A stretch of 21,644 bases of DNA. Source: Candidatus Cardinium sp. cBcalN2. Lineage in GTDB: Bacteria; Bacteroidota; Bacteroidia; Cytophagales; Amoebophilaceae. Below, one piece after another: positions 1 to 8,467 of the stretch; within the stretch, counting starts at the first letter, position 1; the number at the start of each line of letters is the position of its first letter. The stretch is taken from contig NZ_JAACGD010000105.1 in assembly GCF_022810445.1 (NCBI RefSeq), forward strand, positions 1 through 21,644. Direction: 5' to 3'. The position numbers and the translations under genes were made by a program. Below the pieces are notes generated by a model. That model was not told the DNA's origin, made no database searches, and worked only from the letters and a program-made list of their open reading frames with translations.

Positions 1-7
1 TGATTGC

Positions 8-72
8 CGAAACTTTTTACTGAGGGCTTGATTTTTTTCCACTTCTTCATCAAGAAAAAAGTAGTATAAAAA
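8..72 (-). repeat. Dispersed repeat module 1, copy A (CTTGAT...ATCAAG hairpin)
   Basis: The stretch contains CTTGAT (27-32) and ATCAAG (49-54), which can pair around a T-rich loop, followed by an A-run. Read on the minus strand it aligns with 11066-11126: both have TACTTTTTTCTTGAT, then an A/G-rich spacer, then AAAAAATCAAGCCCT. Keeping both hairpin arms in two places suggests that the structure matters. It could be a transcription terminator or a small repeat of the type scattered through Cytophagales genomes. It lies just upstream of yidD. Confidence 0.5.
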
Positions 73-121
73 AGTTTTTTTACCAAATTTTTGAACCGCT
101 AACTTATAACTTACCAATTTT

Positions 122-352
122 GTGAACAAATACAAGCTATGTTTTAGACAGTTTTGCTGCTTTTTTATCACCATCTATCAGCACTGTATTGCACCTTTGT
201 TGCCTCCTGTATGTCGATTTCACCCTAGTTGTTCTAGTTATGCAAAAGCTGCTTTTACTAAGTATGAGATCCCAAAAGCCATCCTGCTGACTTTACGTAG
301 GTTGCTGCGCTGTCATCCTTGGGGAGATAGTGGCTATGATCCATTACCTTAA
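122..352 (+). CDS. yidD: YidD, membrane protein insertion efficiency factor
   Basis: This is a 76-residue protein of the YidD family (alpha-haemolysin/UPF0161), a small inner-membrane-associated factor that aids insertion of membrane proteins by YidC and Sec. The family core is plain: an N-terminal amphipathic or hydrophobic stretch (about residues 8-28), then [11 protein letters not shown] (about 31-41) with its conserved cysteines, then a basic helix with [10 protein letters not shown] and the C-terminal GYDP motif. The length is normal for the family. The start used is GTG; no strong Shine-Dalgarno is visible, which is usual in Bacteroidota. In many bacteria yidD lies near rnpA and yidC, but here it stands alone between pieces of a dispersed repeat and is convergent with mreB. 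The family assignment is near certain. Confidence 0.93.
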   Translation: MNKYKLCFRQFCCFFITIYQHCIAPLLPPVCRFHPSCSSYAKAAFTKYEIPKAILLTLRRLLRCHPWGDSGYDPLP

Positions 353-413
353 CTAATAGTTCCCTCAAGTATAAGAATGACCACCATTGGTACATAAGCC
401 GTAAGGCATTTTT

Positions 414-550
414 ATCCCACGCTTCAAATTCCTTATCAGCTGTTTTTCTATTTCAGTTATACTCAGTTATAACAGTCAATTTTTGAGCGGAACTATTTTA
501 CAAGGGGCATTTTTTTGGTGCACTTCTGCCACAGTAGTGAATGGATACGA
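414..550 (+). repeat. Dispersed repeat module 2, copy A
   Basis: This 137-bp stretch aligns with 11163-11287. Blocks shared in the same order are ATCC(C)ACGCT, CTGTTTTTCTATTTCAG, ATTTTACAAGGGGC and GAATGGATACGA, with diverged bases between them. A piece of the same element, inverted, is at 12397-12420. It fills most of the gap between the convergent genes yidD and mreB. No open frame in it looks coding. I infer a non-coding dispersed repeat that may act as a bidirectional terminator or be a small non-autonomous mobile element. Confidence 0.6.
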
Positions 551-596
551 TAAAAAACTTTTTTACTATTAAACTAAACGTAAAGGATATGCACCA

Positions 597-1628
597 TTAG
601 TTCATGAGTACGCTACGGTAGGTCTCCACATCTTTTAACGCTGTACCGGTACCACGGACAACTGCTTGTAAAGGCTCTTCTGCAACATGGACAGGCAGTT
701 TGGTTATACTATGTAACCGTTTATCTAAACCACGTAGTAAAGCACCACCTCCTGTCAAATGAATCCCATTTTTGTATATATCAGAAGCTAATTCAGGTGG
801 CGCCATTTCCAATGCTTTTAGGACAGCATCATCAATTTTTGCAGCTGACTCTTCTAACGCAACAGCTATCTCTTTATAACTTACCGATATAATCTTAGGA
901 ATCCCAGTCATAAGGTCTTTACCATGTACTGGATAATCAGCTGGTGGCTCACCTAAATCCATCCAAACAGCTCCTACGGCTATTTTAATTTGTTCTGCCG
1001 TACGCTCTCCAATAACCAGGTTATGCTGCTTGCGCATGTAGTCTAGTATATCTTTATTAAATGCATTACCGGCTACCTTAATAGATTGATCACAGGCAAT
1101 ACCAGATAAAGATATAACCGCTATTTCTGTTGTACCACCACCAATATCGACAATCATACAACCAACAGGCTCGCCAATCTTAACACCTATTCCTATAGCG
1201 GCCGCAATAGGTTCGTAAATCATATAGACTTCTTTGGCACCTGTATGGGCAGCAGAATCTCGAACAGCCCTTTTTTCCACATCAGTGGTACCAGAGGGAA
1301 TGCAAATAATAATTCTATTAAAAAACGGAGTGAAAACGGATAACTTTTTTTTAGACAACATCTTAATCATCCCTTGGATCATAAGCTCTGCTGCATGGTA
1401 ATCCGCAATTACACCATCCTTAAGTGGCTTAATAGTTCGTATCGTATCATGCGTTTTTTCATGCATTTGCATAGCAGCTTTACCAACTGCAATCATCTTA
1501 TTGGTGTTACGATCTATAGCTATAATAGATGGCTCGTCTACAACAATTTTATCATTGTGTATGATTAAGGTATTGGCTGTTCCTAGATCGACAGCGATAT
1601 CTATGTGAAAATAACTCCAAATGCCCAT
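597..1628 (-). CDS. mreB: Rod-shape-determining actin-like protein MreB
   Basis: This 343-residue protein is full length for MreB, the bacterial actin that forms membrane-bound filaments and guides lateral peptidoglycan synthesis. The actin-fold nucleotide motifs are visible: phosphate-1 DLGTANT at residues 14-20, phosphate-2 IVDIGGGTTEIAVISL near 160-175, and the adenosine motif LTGGGALLRGLD near 290-305. The N-terminal MGIWSYFHID is short, as in other Bacteroidota MreB proteins. It lies 102 bp downstream of the lpxH-like gene on the same strand. mreC, mreD, pbp2 and rodA, which often follow mreB, are not downstream: after its stop comes the repeat region and convergent yidD. With ddl and the PASTA protein in the same window it suggests that some peptidoglycan synthesis is kept. 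Confidence 0.95.
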   Translation of the reverse strand: MGIWSYFHIDIAVDLGTANTLIIHNDKIVVDEPSIIAIDRNTNKMIAVGKAAMQMHEKTHDTIRTIKPLKDGVIADYHAAELMIQGMIKMLSKKKLSVFTPFFNRIIICIPSGTTDVEKRAVRDSAAHTGAKEVYMIYEPIAAAIGIGVKIGEPVGCMIVDIGGGTTEIAVISLSGIACDQSIKVAGNAFNKDILDYMRKQHNLVIGERTAEQIKIAVGAVWMDLGEPPADYPVHGKDLMTGIPKIISVSYKEIAVALEESAAKIDDAVLKALEMAPPELASDIYKNGIHLTGGGALLRGLDKRLHSITKLPVHVAEEPLQAVVRGTGTALKDVETYRSVLMN

Positions 1629-1730
1629 GTAATATGTCTAAGTCTAAAAGATTGATGCATTTATATTACCTAAAAGTTTTTAGGCTAATATGACTAATCC
1701 GTACAAGCTATATGCTTAATACGTAGTGTC

Positions 1731-2480
1731 TTAAAATGTAAGTAATGACAGATTCTCACCATCAAAACAAGCATATGTATAATGAAAGACCCAGTCTCCA
1801 AGGTTACAATAACTGCTTGAATGATTTAATGCCTTTATATATGGGCAATGTGTATGGCCAAATATATAAAAATCGTGATGATTAAAAGGTTCTATCTTAT
1901 CTTCACAATAGTGAAATATACGGTCCTTTTTTTCAAAAAACGAAGGGTTTGCCCCTTTTTTTTTAGTAAGATAACGATCTACTCTGTTATAAATCCAATC
2001 AGGTGGCAAAATCCTTACAAAGGATTGGAGCCAACGACTATGATATAGTCTACGCAATAGCGTATAACCAATAGTGGGACCAATCGTATCGCCATGACCC
2101 AAGAAAAATTTTCTGTTACAAATAGTAATAGATGCTGGCTTTCTAAATAATTGTACACCACATTCTTGTATTAAATAATCGATAGACCAACCATCATGGT
2201 TCCCTAAAAATAAATAAACTGGTATCTTATTTTGAACAAATTCCCAAAGTTTTACTTGAAATCGAATGGCTCCCTTAGGAATAAGGTATTTATACTCGAA
2301 CCAAAAGTCAAAGACATCTCCTAATAAAAATAAGGCCTCTGCTTGTGGCTTTATATAGTCTAGCCAAGCTAGTAGCTTATTCTCTAATGCACGAGAACGG
2401 TTTACACCACTAGGACAAAGGGGCAGGTGTAAGTCTGATATAAAAAAGACTTTCTTAGCTAGTTGAGTTATGTCTATCAA
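1731..2480 (-). CDS. LpxH-type UDP-2,3-diacylglucosamine pyrophosphatase / metallophosphoesterase
   Basis: This is a 249-residue calcineurin-like metallophosphoesterase. The full metal-binding set can be read: DLH at residues 16-18, GDVFDFW at 54-60, GNHD at 93-96, GHGD at 128-131 and GHTH at 208-211. The wording around these motifs (ISDLHLP, LGDVFDFWFEY, GNHDGW, FGHTHCPY) is that of LpxH, which cleaves UDP-2,3-diacylglucosamine to lipid X in lipid A synthesis at the inner leaflet of the inner membrane. No other lpx gene is in the window, so the substrate cannot be confirmed from context. A general phosphoesterase of the same family is possible. It is on the same strand as mreB, 102 bp upstream of it. 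The first ATG of the frame gives a normal N-terminus shortly before the first metal motif. Confidence 0.8.
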   Translation of the reverse strand: MIDITQLAKKVFFISDLHLPLCPSGVNRSRALENKLLAWLDYIKPQAEALFLLGDVFDFWFEYKYLIPKGAIRFQVKLWEFVQNKIPVYLFLGNHDGWSIDYLIQECGVQLFRKPASITICNRKFFLGHGDTIGPTIGYTLLRRLYHSRWLQSFVRILPPDWIYNRVDRYLTKKKGANPSFFEKKDRIFHYCEDKIEPFNHHDFYIFGHTHCPYIKALNHSSSYCNLGDWVFHYTYACFDGENLSLLTF

Positions 2481-2626
2481 AGCAATCAGCTAAACAAAAT
2501 AAGGCCATGATTACAGGTTGCTAGTATAAAAAAATTGATTGGGTTTCTGTAATAGACCTCTTGGAAAAAACTAACTAGAGACCGCAATACAAGCATTTAA
2601 ATGCATAAGCATTCAATAAATAATAA

Positions 2627-2785
2627 GCTAGCTTAGAAAATTATTCCACATTTAACAAATTTGCTTACTATAGCCTTGAACGAGGCAAACATGCAGGAAT
2701 GGCTAATTGTTTAAAAAATCTAGGTTATTCAACCCCAAAAAACAGAAAACAAATTTATGATTTTTCATCATATAGCATACAATAA
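2627..2785 (+). pseudogene. Unidentified coding remnant
   Basis: A 52-codon open stretch with no start codon near its beginning encodes a protein-like sequence including SLERGKHAGMANCLKNLGY (about residues 16-34), followed by STPKNRKQIYD. The amino acid mix looks like real protein and not random AT-rich translation, but I do not recognise the family. It ends just before, and in a different frame from, the Rpn-type remnant at 2776-3045. It may be part of the same decayed element or a separate broken gene. Confidence 0.25.
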
Positions 2786-3045
2786 TAATAGTCAATATTT
2801 CATTTAAGTTCAGTGAAAAAATCTTAGTGAGTTTTCTAGTGAATGTAGTAACAAATGTTTTTTTATTTTATGATATGCCAGATGATCAGATCAAACAGAA
2901 GCAACATTTAGGTATGCTCGAATATTTCATGAAGTATGTTAAGAAACGTGATATACTTAAACTATGGGATGAATTTTTAGCAAACTTTAAATCTTGTATT
3001 ATACTTGACAAGAAATATGAGCTAGCACCTAGTCCTATACCTTAA
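2776..3045 (+). pseudogene. Remnant of an Rpn-family nuclease / putative transposase (PD-(D/E)XK)
   Basis: The open frame (no start before GTG 2827) encodes a stretch with YDMPDDQIKQKQHLGMLEYF followed by MKYVKKRDILKLWDEFL. That wording matches the C-terminal half of the Rpn/Transposase_31 family (recombination-promoting nucleases), where an IPDEEI-like turn is followed by LGLMEFFMKHI and an aromatic or charged helix. The N-terminal nuclease domain, with its PD-(D/E)XK core, is absent upstream, and the 3' end runs 11 bp into the end of the convergent PASTA gene, so the frame is truncated at both ends. I infer a dead copy. Such genes are common and often decayed in intracellular bacteria. Confidence 0.6.
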
Positions 3046-3790
3046 CCATCCATAAGCTAATAGCAGTCCCTAATGGCACCTTAGTGCCTGGTAACGGGTT
3101 TTGGCGTATAATTGTACCAACGGGTAAGTGGCTATCTTTATCTTTAATATGATGTACCACACCGATACGCATGCCCCGCTCTAATAATATTAAATTAGCT
3201 TCTTCTAAAGGCATTTTTACTAGATCTGGTACGTCAATAATTTCTTTCCCTAATCCAGCGCTCACTACTAAATCAATCGTAGATCCTTTATGAATGAGTT
3301 TGTCAGCAGGTATAGGACGACCATTGTACCATTGTTCTAAAACGGCATACTCGGTAATGTCAGGAACATGTTTGATGTTACCTAGTTTTAGTCCTTTGTT
3401 CTTTAGACGTAGCTGGGCTTCTCTAATAGATCCTTCAACAAGATTGGGCATGGAGACAAGTAGGGGATTTTCTGCATTTAAGGTCAAATAGATTTTTCGG
3501 TTTTCCTTAACGGAAGCACCTGCTGCAGGAAATTGCTGTAAAACAGTAAAGGGAGGTAGTTGAGGTGAATAACCACTGTTATCCGTTATAACGTAACCCA
3601 AATGATATTTACTAAGCTTTTCATCCAATGCCTCTAAATGGACACCTGTTAGATCTGGAACTTGAACAATTTTACCTTGATGCGTGATATAGGGCAAGGC
3701 TATGTAGAAGAAAATATAGAGTATACTTATGCTTAAGCAAAACATATAAACAAGATGCTTACATAGCTTTTTTACTGTTTTTTTGCTCAT
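3035..3790 (-). CDS. Membrane-anchored protein with three PASTA domains
   Basis: This 251-residue protein starts with a basic cytoplasmic tip and one transmembrane helix (about residues 12-34). Three PASTA repeats follow, at about 43-107, 112-178 and 186-251. Each begins with a V/MPDLV-like strand and ends in a G(T/S)xIxLxV strand. PASTA domains bind peptidoglycan or beta-lactam-like ligands, so the protein probably sits in the inner membrane with its repeats in the periplasm. No kinase or penicillin-binding domain is attached, unlike PknB or PBP2x. Its ATG overlaps the stop of ddl by 4 bp (ATGA, 3787-3790), which implies translational coupling. In many Bacteroidota this gene lies between ddl and an rluD-type pseudouridine synthase gene. 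No rluD follows here; the next sequence downstream is the Rpn remnant. Confidence 0.88.
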   Translation of the reverse strand: MSKKTVKKLCKHLVYMFCLSISILYIFFYIALPYITHQGKIVQVPDLTGVHLEALDEKLSKYHLGYVITDNSGYSPQLPPFTVLQQFPAAGASVKENRKIYLTLNAENPLLVSMPNLVEGSIREAQLRLKNKGLKLGNIKHVPDITEYAVLEQWYNGRPIPADKLIHKGSTIDLVVSAGLGKEIIDVPDLVKMPLEEANLILLERGMRIGVVHHIKDKDSHLPVGTIIRQNPLPGTKVPLGTAISLWMVKV

Positions 3791-5091
3791 ATTTGTAAGC
3801 TTGCAGCTCCTAGGTAAGTAGTAAAATTGATTTTGCTCAATCCATATTGGATAATCGCATCTATAAAGTCAAATGGCGTATAACCATTTAAGGCAGCCTG
3901 ATGAAAAATACAGGTAGCTGGTGTCAGAGCAGGCAGTGCATTAATTTCAATTACCCAAACTTCCACCTTTTCATGGGAATAGATTTTTATAAAAGCGTCT
4001 ATTCTAGCATACCCTTGTAAGTTTAAAACTTTTGCGACATCAGCCAGTCTGCTTTTGACACTTTTTCGAATTATAGTAGCTGTTTGGCTATTCTTATGAA
4101 AGCGTGCAGGGGTAATATTATGACCCTCCCCTGCTAAAAATTTTTCTTCTAAAGAAAGTATGTCATCTGCTGCTACTGTTTCAGATGGTTCAAAGATTTC
4201 ATATAGCGTTTTACCATTAGCATCCATATGAGTTAATAAGCCGGTTGTGGTTTCTAAAAAACCGATCGTTTCTTTATCTTTTTGAATCAGCTCTTCCAGC
4301 AGAAATCTTTCTTGCCTTGGAATGTAGTCTCCTGATGGCAACGCTAATAGTTGCATCAGATCAGGTTCAATGAGTGTTTGGTTTCTAAAACTGGCAGATG
4401 CATAGGCAAGTAACATAGCGTTATGCCTAATCTTTACAACCCCTGCACTACAACCATCATCCACTGGTTTGGCAATAATCGGATAGCTAAATGTTTCCTC
4501 TATAGCATCGATCGTTCTAACTTGATTATAGTCCCAATCTCCTTTATTGATAACAAGCTGTTTGGCAACATTAAATCCTTTTTGGGCTAAAAATTGATTA
4601 GTGGCATACTTATCAATGGTCAAAGCAGTAGTTGCTATGCCAGACCCATTATAAGGTATCGCATAATCTTGTAACATACTTTGCAAAGTACCATCCTCTC
4701 CAGGCCTACCATGCAAGGCTATAAACATAAAATCTATCCTTTCTTTTAAAGCGCGAAAGCTAAGTTCCTCTGCTCTAAAAATAGCATTCTTGGCGTAAGT
4801 TCTTGTGATGGCGTTAGCTTCTTTTCGAATAGGGGTTAACAATTGCTCTGATGCACTGAATTTAGCTGGATACAAGAGCGCATCATGGATATCATCTGCA
4901 TTATCTTTTAGCAGCAGGGCAATGGGTAATATAAAAATACGATAAGTTTGGCTAGAACCAGATAGAAAAAGCGGGAGAGGCGCATACTTAGTGGAAGCGA
5001 CCAACTTACTATAGACATTTCGACCACTTTCTAATGATATATGTCGCTCGGGTGTAAAACCACCCATTAGAACCCCTATTCTTGGGTGCAT
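3787..5091 (-). CDS. ddl: D-alanine--D-alanine ligase
   Basis: This is a 434-residue ATP-grasp enzyme that joins two D-alanines for the peptidoglycan stem peptide in the cytoplasm. Landmarks are GVLMGGFTPERHISLESG (6-23), the HGRPGEDG loop (127-134), PYNGSGIATTALTIDK (146-161), the ATP-grasp AKPVDDGCSAG (207-217) and, near residue 382, EINALPALTP. The last is the usual Mg-binding EIN plus a variant of the substrate loop normally written PGMT. The protein is longer than E. coli DdlB (306 residues). The additions are around residues 60-110 and between about 255 and 340, where the middle of the ATP-grasp fold is expanded. It lies 67 bp downstream of ftsH and overlaps the PASTA gene by 4 bp. I am sure of the family; the expanded form seems usual for Bacteroidota, but I cannot check that here. 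Confidence 0.92.
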   Translation of the reverse strand: MHPRIGVLMGGFTPERHISLESGRNVYSKLVASTKYAPLPLFLSGSSQTYRIFILPIALLLKDNADDIHDALLYPAKFSASEQLLTPIRKEANAITRTYAKNAIFRAEELSFRALKERIDFMFIALHGRPGEDGTLQSMLQDYAIPYNGSGIATTALTIDKYATNQFLAQKGFNVAKQLVINKGDWDYNQVRTIDAIEETFSYPIIAKPVDDGCSAGVVKIRHNAMLLAYASASFRNQTLIEPDLMQLLALPSGDYIPRQERFLLEELIQKDKETIGFLETTTGLLTHMDANGKTLYEIFEPSETVAADDILSLEEKFLAGEGHNITPARFHKNSQTATIIRKSVKSRLADVAKVLNLQGYARIDAFIKIYSHEKVEVWVIEINALPALTPATCIFHQAALNGYTPFDFIDAIIQYGLSKINFTTYLGAASLQI

Positions 5092-5158
5092 CTTTTTTGT
5101 TTTTTTTCCTTATACCTGTTCCAGATCATTTCTTAAAGAAGCTATTTCTTCACTACTA

Positions 5159-7135
5159 TCAAGTTGCACCTGCACTTGGTGAAGCTTCAGGAGCTTCAGG
5201 TGATGGACCATCTTCAGTAGAAATCTCCTTAGCTTCTTTGGGAAAGCGCTTGCCGATTAAACGTTCTAGATCTGATTTAAATATAGTCTCCCTTACCAAT
5301 AAAGCCTCGGCCAAAAGGGTCAGTTTATCAATCTTTTCTTTGAGCAACTCTTTTACCCGTTCATAAGCACCCTCTATAATTGCTTTGACCTCCTCATCTA
5401 TGGTGTAAGCTGTTTTTTCTGAGTAAGGTTTTGTAAAAGTATAGTCTACTTGTTTGCCGTTATGAAAAGAAAGGTGACCGACTTTAGGGTTCATGCCATA
5501 GACCGTAACCATACTATAAGCCAATTTAGTAGTGCGTTCTAAATCACTTAGTGCACCGGTAGAAATTTTTCCAAAAATAAGCTCCTCAGCGGCTCTTCCA
5601 CCTAACGCCATAGCCAATTCATCTAACAATTGATTTTCCTGATAAATAAACTGTTCTTTCGGCAAATATTGTGCATAGCCTAGTGCAGCTATACCACGTG
5701 GTACAATGCTTACCTTTACGAGTGGATGTGCATGTTCTAGAAACCATCCCGCAATGGCATGACCTGCTTCGTGGTAGGCTACTATTTTTTTTTCTTCTGG
5801 AGAGATAAGTTTGTTTTTTTTCTCTAAGCCACCAATAATCCGGTCTATAGCAGCATGAAAGTCATGCATCGTTACAAACTTTCTGTTTTTTCTGGCCGCT
5901 ATTAAAGCCGCTTCGTTGCACATATTAGACAAGTCTGCACCAGAAAATCCCGGCGTTTGCTCAGCAAGTTGTTTGATACGTATATGTCTTTCTAGTTTGA
6001 GTCTTTTGCTATGGCATCGTATAATAGCTTCTCGATCCACTACATCAGGGTTATCTATAGTTACTTGCCTGTCAAATCTACCTGGGCGTAACAGTGCAGG
6101 ATCTAATACCTCTGGTCTATTCGTAGCAGCTATTACAATCACACCAGAATTGGTTGAAAAACCATCCATCTCTACCAAGAGTGAATTCAAGGTATTCTCA
6201 CGTTCGTCATTTACACCAGGCATATTAGCTTTACCTCGTGTTCTACCTACTGCATCGATTTCATCGATAAAAATAATACAAGGTGCCTTTTCCTTGGCTT
6301 TTTTAAAAAGGTCACGCACACGAGCAGCACCTATACCCACAAACATCTCTACAAAATCCGATCCAGAGAGACAGATAACTGGCACACCTGCCTCTCCAGC
6401 TACTGCTTTGGCTAGTAGTGTTTTACCTGTTCCTGGCGGACCTACCAGGAGCACTCCTTTAGGAATTTTGCCACCAAGCAAAGTAAACTTTTCAGGTGTT
6501 TTTAAAAAATCGACTACTTCTTTTACCTCTTCTTTGGCTTCTTTCATTCCGGCTACATCTTGGAATGTAACTTTTAACTGATTATTTTTATCAAAAACAG
6601 TTGCTTTTAAGGTATTCATATTGAAAAGCTGCGTACCAGGACCTGCCATACCATTACCTGGCTTACGAATAAAGAACCAGTAAATAAGAAATAGCGTCAA
6701 TAAAAAAGACCAATTAATAAAACTAGCTGGTTCTGAGCGTTCTTCGCATGTGTAGCCTATTCTAGCCTCAGGGTCTATTTTTTCTTCTATTGCTGAAAAT
6801 TTTTTATGAAAAATATTAAAACTTGGTATACGAAAAGTGTAAACTACACGATTGTTACTTTTCCAAGCAGCTCTTCCCGCGAGTTCTTTTTGATAACAAT
6901 CTTTTCTCAATGCATCCTCTTTAAGGACTACTTCCACTAGGTGTTGATTGGTAATTAAAGTAACCGCCTTAACCTCTTGGTTCAACATCATTTTTTCAAA
7001 ACGCTTCTCAGAAATAGGAATCACACCTTGTTCTTTGCTATAATAAAATAATAAACCCAATATGATTAATATAGCCAATATAAAAATTGACTGAGGCGCG
7101 TTGTGCTGCACAAACTTTTTTTCTCTTTGTTTCAT
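5159..7135 (-). CDS. ftsH: ATP-dependent zinc metalloprotease FtsH
   Basis: This is a 658-residue, complete FtsH, the inner-membrane hexameric AAA+ protease that removes damaged or unassembled membrane proteins. It has two transmembrane helices (about 16-31 and 139-156) bracketing a periplasmic domain. The AAA module has Walker A GPPGTGKT (232-239), the pore loop [10 protein letters not shown] (264-273), Walker B IIFIDEID (287-294) and the second region of homology [20 protein letters not shown] (337-356). The protease domain has the zinc site HEAGH (455-459) and the third ligand Asp531 in [10 protein letters not shown]. The tail is rich in Pro, Ala and Ser. Four 11-bp A-tract repeats lie 56-99 bp upstream of the ATG and may affect expression. 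The gene starts the ftsH-ddl-PASTA run. Nothing looks degraded. Confidence 0.97.
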   Translation of the reverse strand: MKQREKKFVQHNAPQSIFILAILIILGLLFYYSKEQGVIPISEKRFEKMMLNQEVKAVTLITNQHLVEVVLKEDALRKDCYQKELAGRAAWKSNNRVVYTFRIPSFNIFHKKFSAIEEKIDPEARIGYTCEERSEPASFINWSFLLTLFLIYWFFIRKPGNGMAGPGTQLFNMNTLKATVFDKNNQLKVTFQDVAGMKEAKEEVKEVVDFLKTPEKFTLLGGKIPKGVLLVGPPGTGKTLLAKAVAGEAGVPVICLSGSDFVEMFVGIGAARVRDLFKKAKEKAPCIIFIDEIDAVGRTRGKANMPGVNDERENTLNSLLVEMDGFSTNSGVIVIAATNRPEVLDPALLRPGRFDRQVTIDNPDVVDREAIIRCHSKRLKLERHIRIKQLAEQTPGFSGADLSNMCNEAALIAARKNRKFVTMHDFHAAIDRIIGGLEKKNKLISPEEKKIVAYHEAGHAIAGWFLEHAHPLVKVSIVPRGIAALGYAQYLPKEQFIYQENQLLDELAMALGGRAAEELIFGKISTGALSDLERTTKLAYSMVTVYGMNPKVGHLSFHNGKQVDYTFTKPYSEKTAYTIDEEVKAIIEGAYERVKELLKEKIDKLTLLAEALLVRETIFKSDLERLIGKRFPKEAKEISTEDGPSPEAPEASPSAGAT

Positions 7136-7190
7136 AACTTAGTTTGAATTGAATAGCTGCTATTTGTTATAGTGAAGATGCAATTTTACA

Positions 7191-7234
7191 AAAAACAATT
7201 GAAAAACAATTGAAAAACAATTGAAAAACAATTG
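7191..7234. repeat. Four tandem 11-bp A-tract repeats upstream of ftsH
   Basis: AAAAACAATTG is repeated four times without a mismatch, and AAAAGTGG follows. The 11-bp period is close to one helical turn and each unit carries an A5 tract, so the segment should be intrinsically curved. Each unit also contains the palindrome CAATTG. It lies 56-99 bp upstream of the ftsH start, a place where curvature or repeat-number change could alter promoter activity. The regulatory role is inference. Confidence 0.85.
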
Positions 7235-7323
7235 AAAAGTGGAGATAATTTTTAAGATTAACATACTTTATGGTAAGCTTACCGCTTTAGGGCTGTCTAT
7301 GATCGGCTTTATAGGGATGTTTA

Positions 7324-7959
7324 TTATATAGCTTCCATAAATCTATCTTTAACTACCTGCCAATGAATGACGTTCCAAAAAGCCTCTATATAGGCTAAGC
7401 GTTTATTCTGATAGCGTAAGTAATAGGCATGTTCCCATAGATCTAGTCCTAAAATAGGTATACCTTGCTCTTGAACAGGGGTGGTATTCATAAGTGGATT
7501 ATATTGATTATCAGTTGTAGAAATAAATAAACTCCCATCTTTTTTCGCTACAGATAACCAGGCCCATCCAGAACCAAAGTGTGCAACTGCAGCTGCTGTA
7601 AAAGCCTCTTTGAACTCTTTAAAGTTTCCGAAAGATTTTTCTAATGCATGCAATAAATCTGCTTGGGGCTGGTGGGAGGCATTAGGTGTGAGGCTATTCC
7701 AGAAAAATGAATGATTGAAATGGCCGCCAGCGTTGTTACGAACAGTTATATGGTAGGCACTGATATCTTTCAGCAAATGGGTTAGTACCGATATTTCTGT
7801 TCCTTCTGCAGCTGCGATAGCGGTACCAGTTATCGCTTGATTGAGTTTATCAACATAGGTTTGGTGGTGTTTAGTATGATGGATTTCCATAGTTTGACCA
7901 TCTATGTAGGGGGCTAATGCGTTGTAGGCATAGGGCAAAGCAGGAAGTGTAAAAATCAT
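7324..7959 (-). CDS. sodA: Superoxide dismutase, Fe/Mn family (Mn-type signature)
   Basis: This 211-residue protein is full length for the Fe/Mn superoxide dismutases, which convert superoxide to hydrogen peroxide and oxygen in the cytoplasm. Metal ligands can be placed: His27 in EIHHTKHH, the second His in GGHFNHSFFW, and the Asp and His of LDLWEHAYYL. The active-site second sphere looks Mn-type: GGHxNHSxFW instead of the Fe-type AAQxxNHTFYW, and a Gln in DNQYNPLM matching the C-terminal Gln of Mn enzymes. Cambialistic activity cannot be excluded. There is no signal peptide. It lies 43 bp downstream of tadA on the same strand and 188 bp upstream of ftsH. Confidence 0.93.
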   Translation of the reverse strand: MIFTLPALPYAYNALAPYIDGQTMEIHHTKHHQTYVDKLNQAITGTAIAAAEGTEISVLTHLLKDISAYHITVRNNAGGHFNHSFFWNSLTPNASHQPQADLLHALEKSFGNFKEFKEAFTAAAVAHFGSGWAWLSVAKKDGSLFISTTDNQYNPLMNTTPVQEQGIPILGLDLWEHAYYLRYQNKRLAYIEAFWNVIHWQVVKDRFMEAI

Positions 7960-8002
7960 AAAAATCTAAATTTTAGAATAAAGATAAAATTAGTTTGTTG
8001 CG

Positions 8003-8467
8003 CTACAATATAGTGTTTCTTAACTTTTTAAAAAAATAAATCAGCAGTTCATTACTTTCTTTAGCTAAAATATGTTCTTGGACTTTTGTCCGTGGGTGCA
8101 AGGTAGAAGTAGAACAGGTTTGGTAGCCTCTTTTGGGGTCACTAGCACCAAATACAAGTCGGTTGATCTGAGACCAGTAGAGTGCACCACTACACATTAT
8201 ACAGGGTTCTAGCGTAACATATAGGGTAGAGCTGGGGAGATATTTGCTATTAAAGTAATTAGCAGCAGCTGTTATGGCGAGTAGCTCTGCATGGGCTGTT
8301 GGATCTTTGAGTTGCTCTACTTGGTTGTGCGCACGCGCGACAATCTTATGACCAGCCACGATCACTGCTCCAATCGGTACTTCCCCTACTTTAGCTGCTT
8401 TTTTTGCTTCTTTTAGTGCAGCTTGCATAAAAAAAATATCGTCATCCATGCGACCTAAACGGCTCAT
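8003..8467 (-). CDS. tadA: tRNA-specific adenosine deaminase TadA
   Basis: This is a 154-residue zinc-dependent deaminase that converts adenosine 34 of tRNA-Arg(ACG) to inosine, an essential wobble edit in most bacteria. The zinc and catalytic motifs are HAE at residues 59-61 and PCIMC at 88-92. The surrounding wording (VPIGAVIV, DPTAHAE, TLYVTLEPCIMCSGAL, RLVFGASDPKRG) is TadA-like and not cytidine-deaminase-like. The first ATG gives MSRLGRMDDDIFFM; the in-frame ATG at residue 7 is an equally good start and would give a more typical N-terminus. It begins the minus-strand run through sodA, with 43 bp between them. A large gene-free region lies upstream. Confidence 0.93.
   Translation of the reverse strand: MSRLGRMDDDIFFMQAALKEAKKAAKVGEVPIGAVIVAGHKIVARAHNQVEQLKDPTAHAELLAITAAANYFNSKYLPSSTLYVTLEPCIMCSGALYWSQINRLVFGASDPKRGYQTCSTSTLHPRTKVQEHILAKESNELLIYFFKKLRNTIL

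Noticed and set aside
5916..6581. 221-codon open frame on the plus strand inside ftsH
   Set aside because: It lies opposite the strongly conserved AAA and SRH region of ftsH and its translation is low-complexity Ser/Thr/Pro-rich, as expected for an antisense shadow.
7191..7234. CRISPR-like short repeats
   Set aside because: The 11-bp units are directly adjacent with no spacers, and no cas gene is present in the window.
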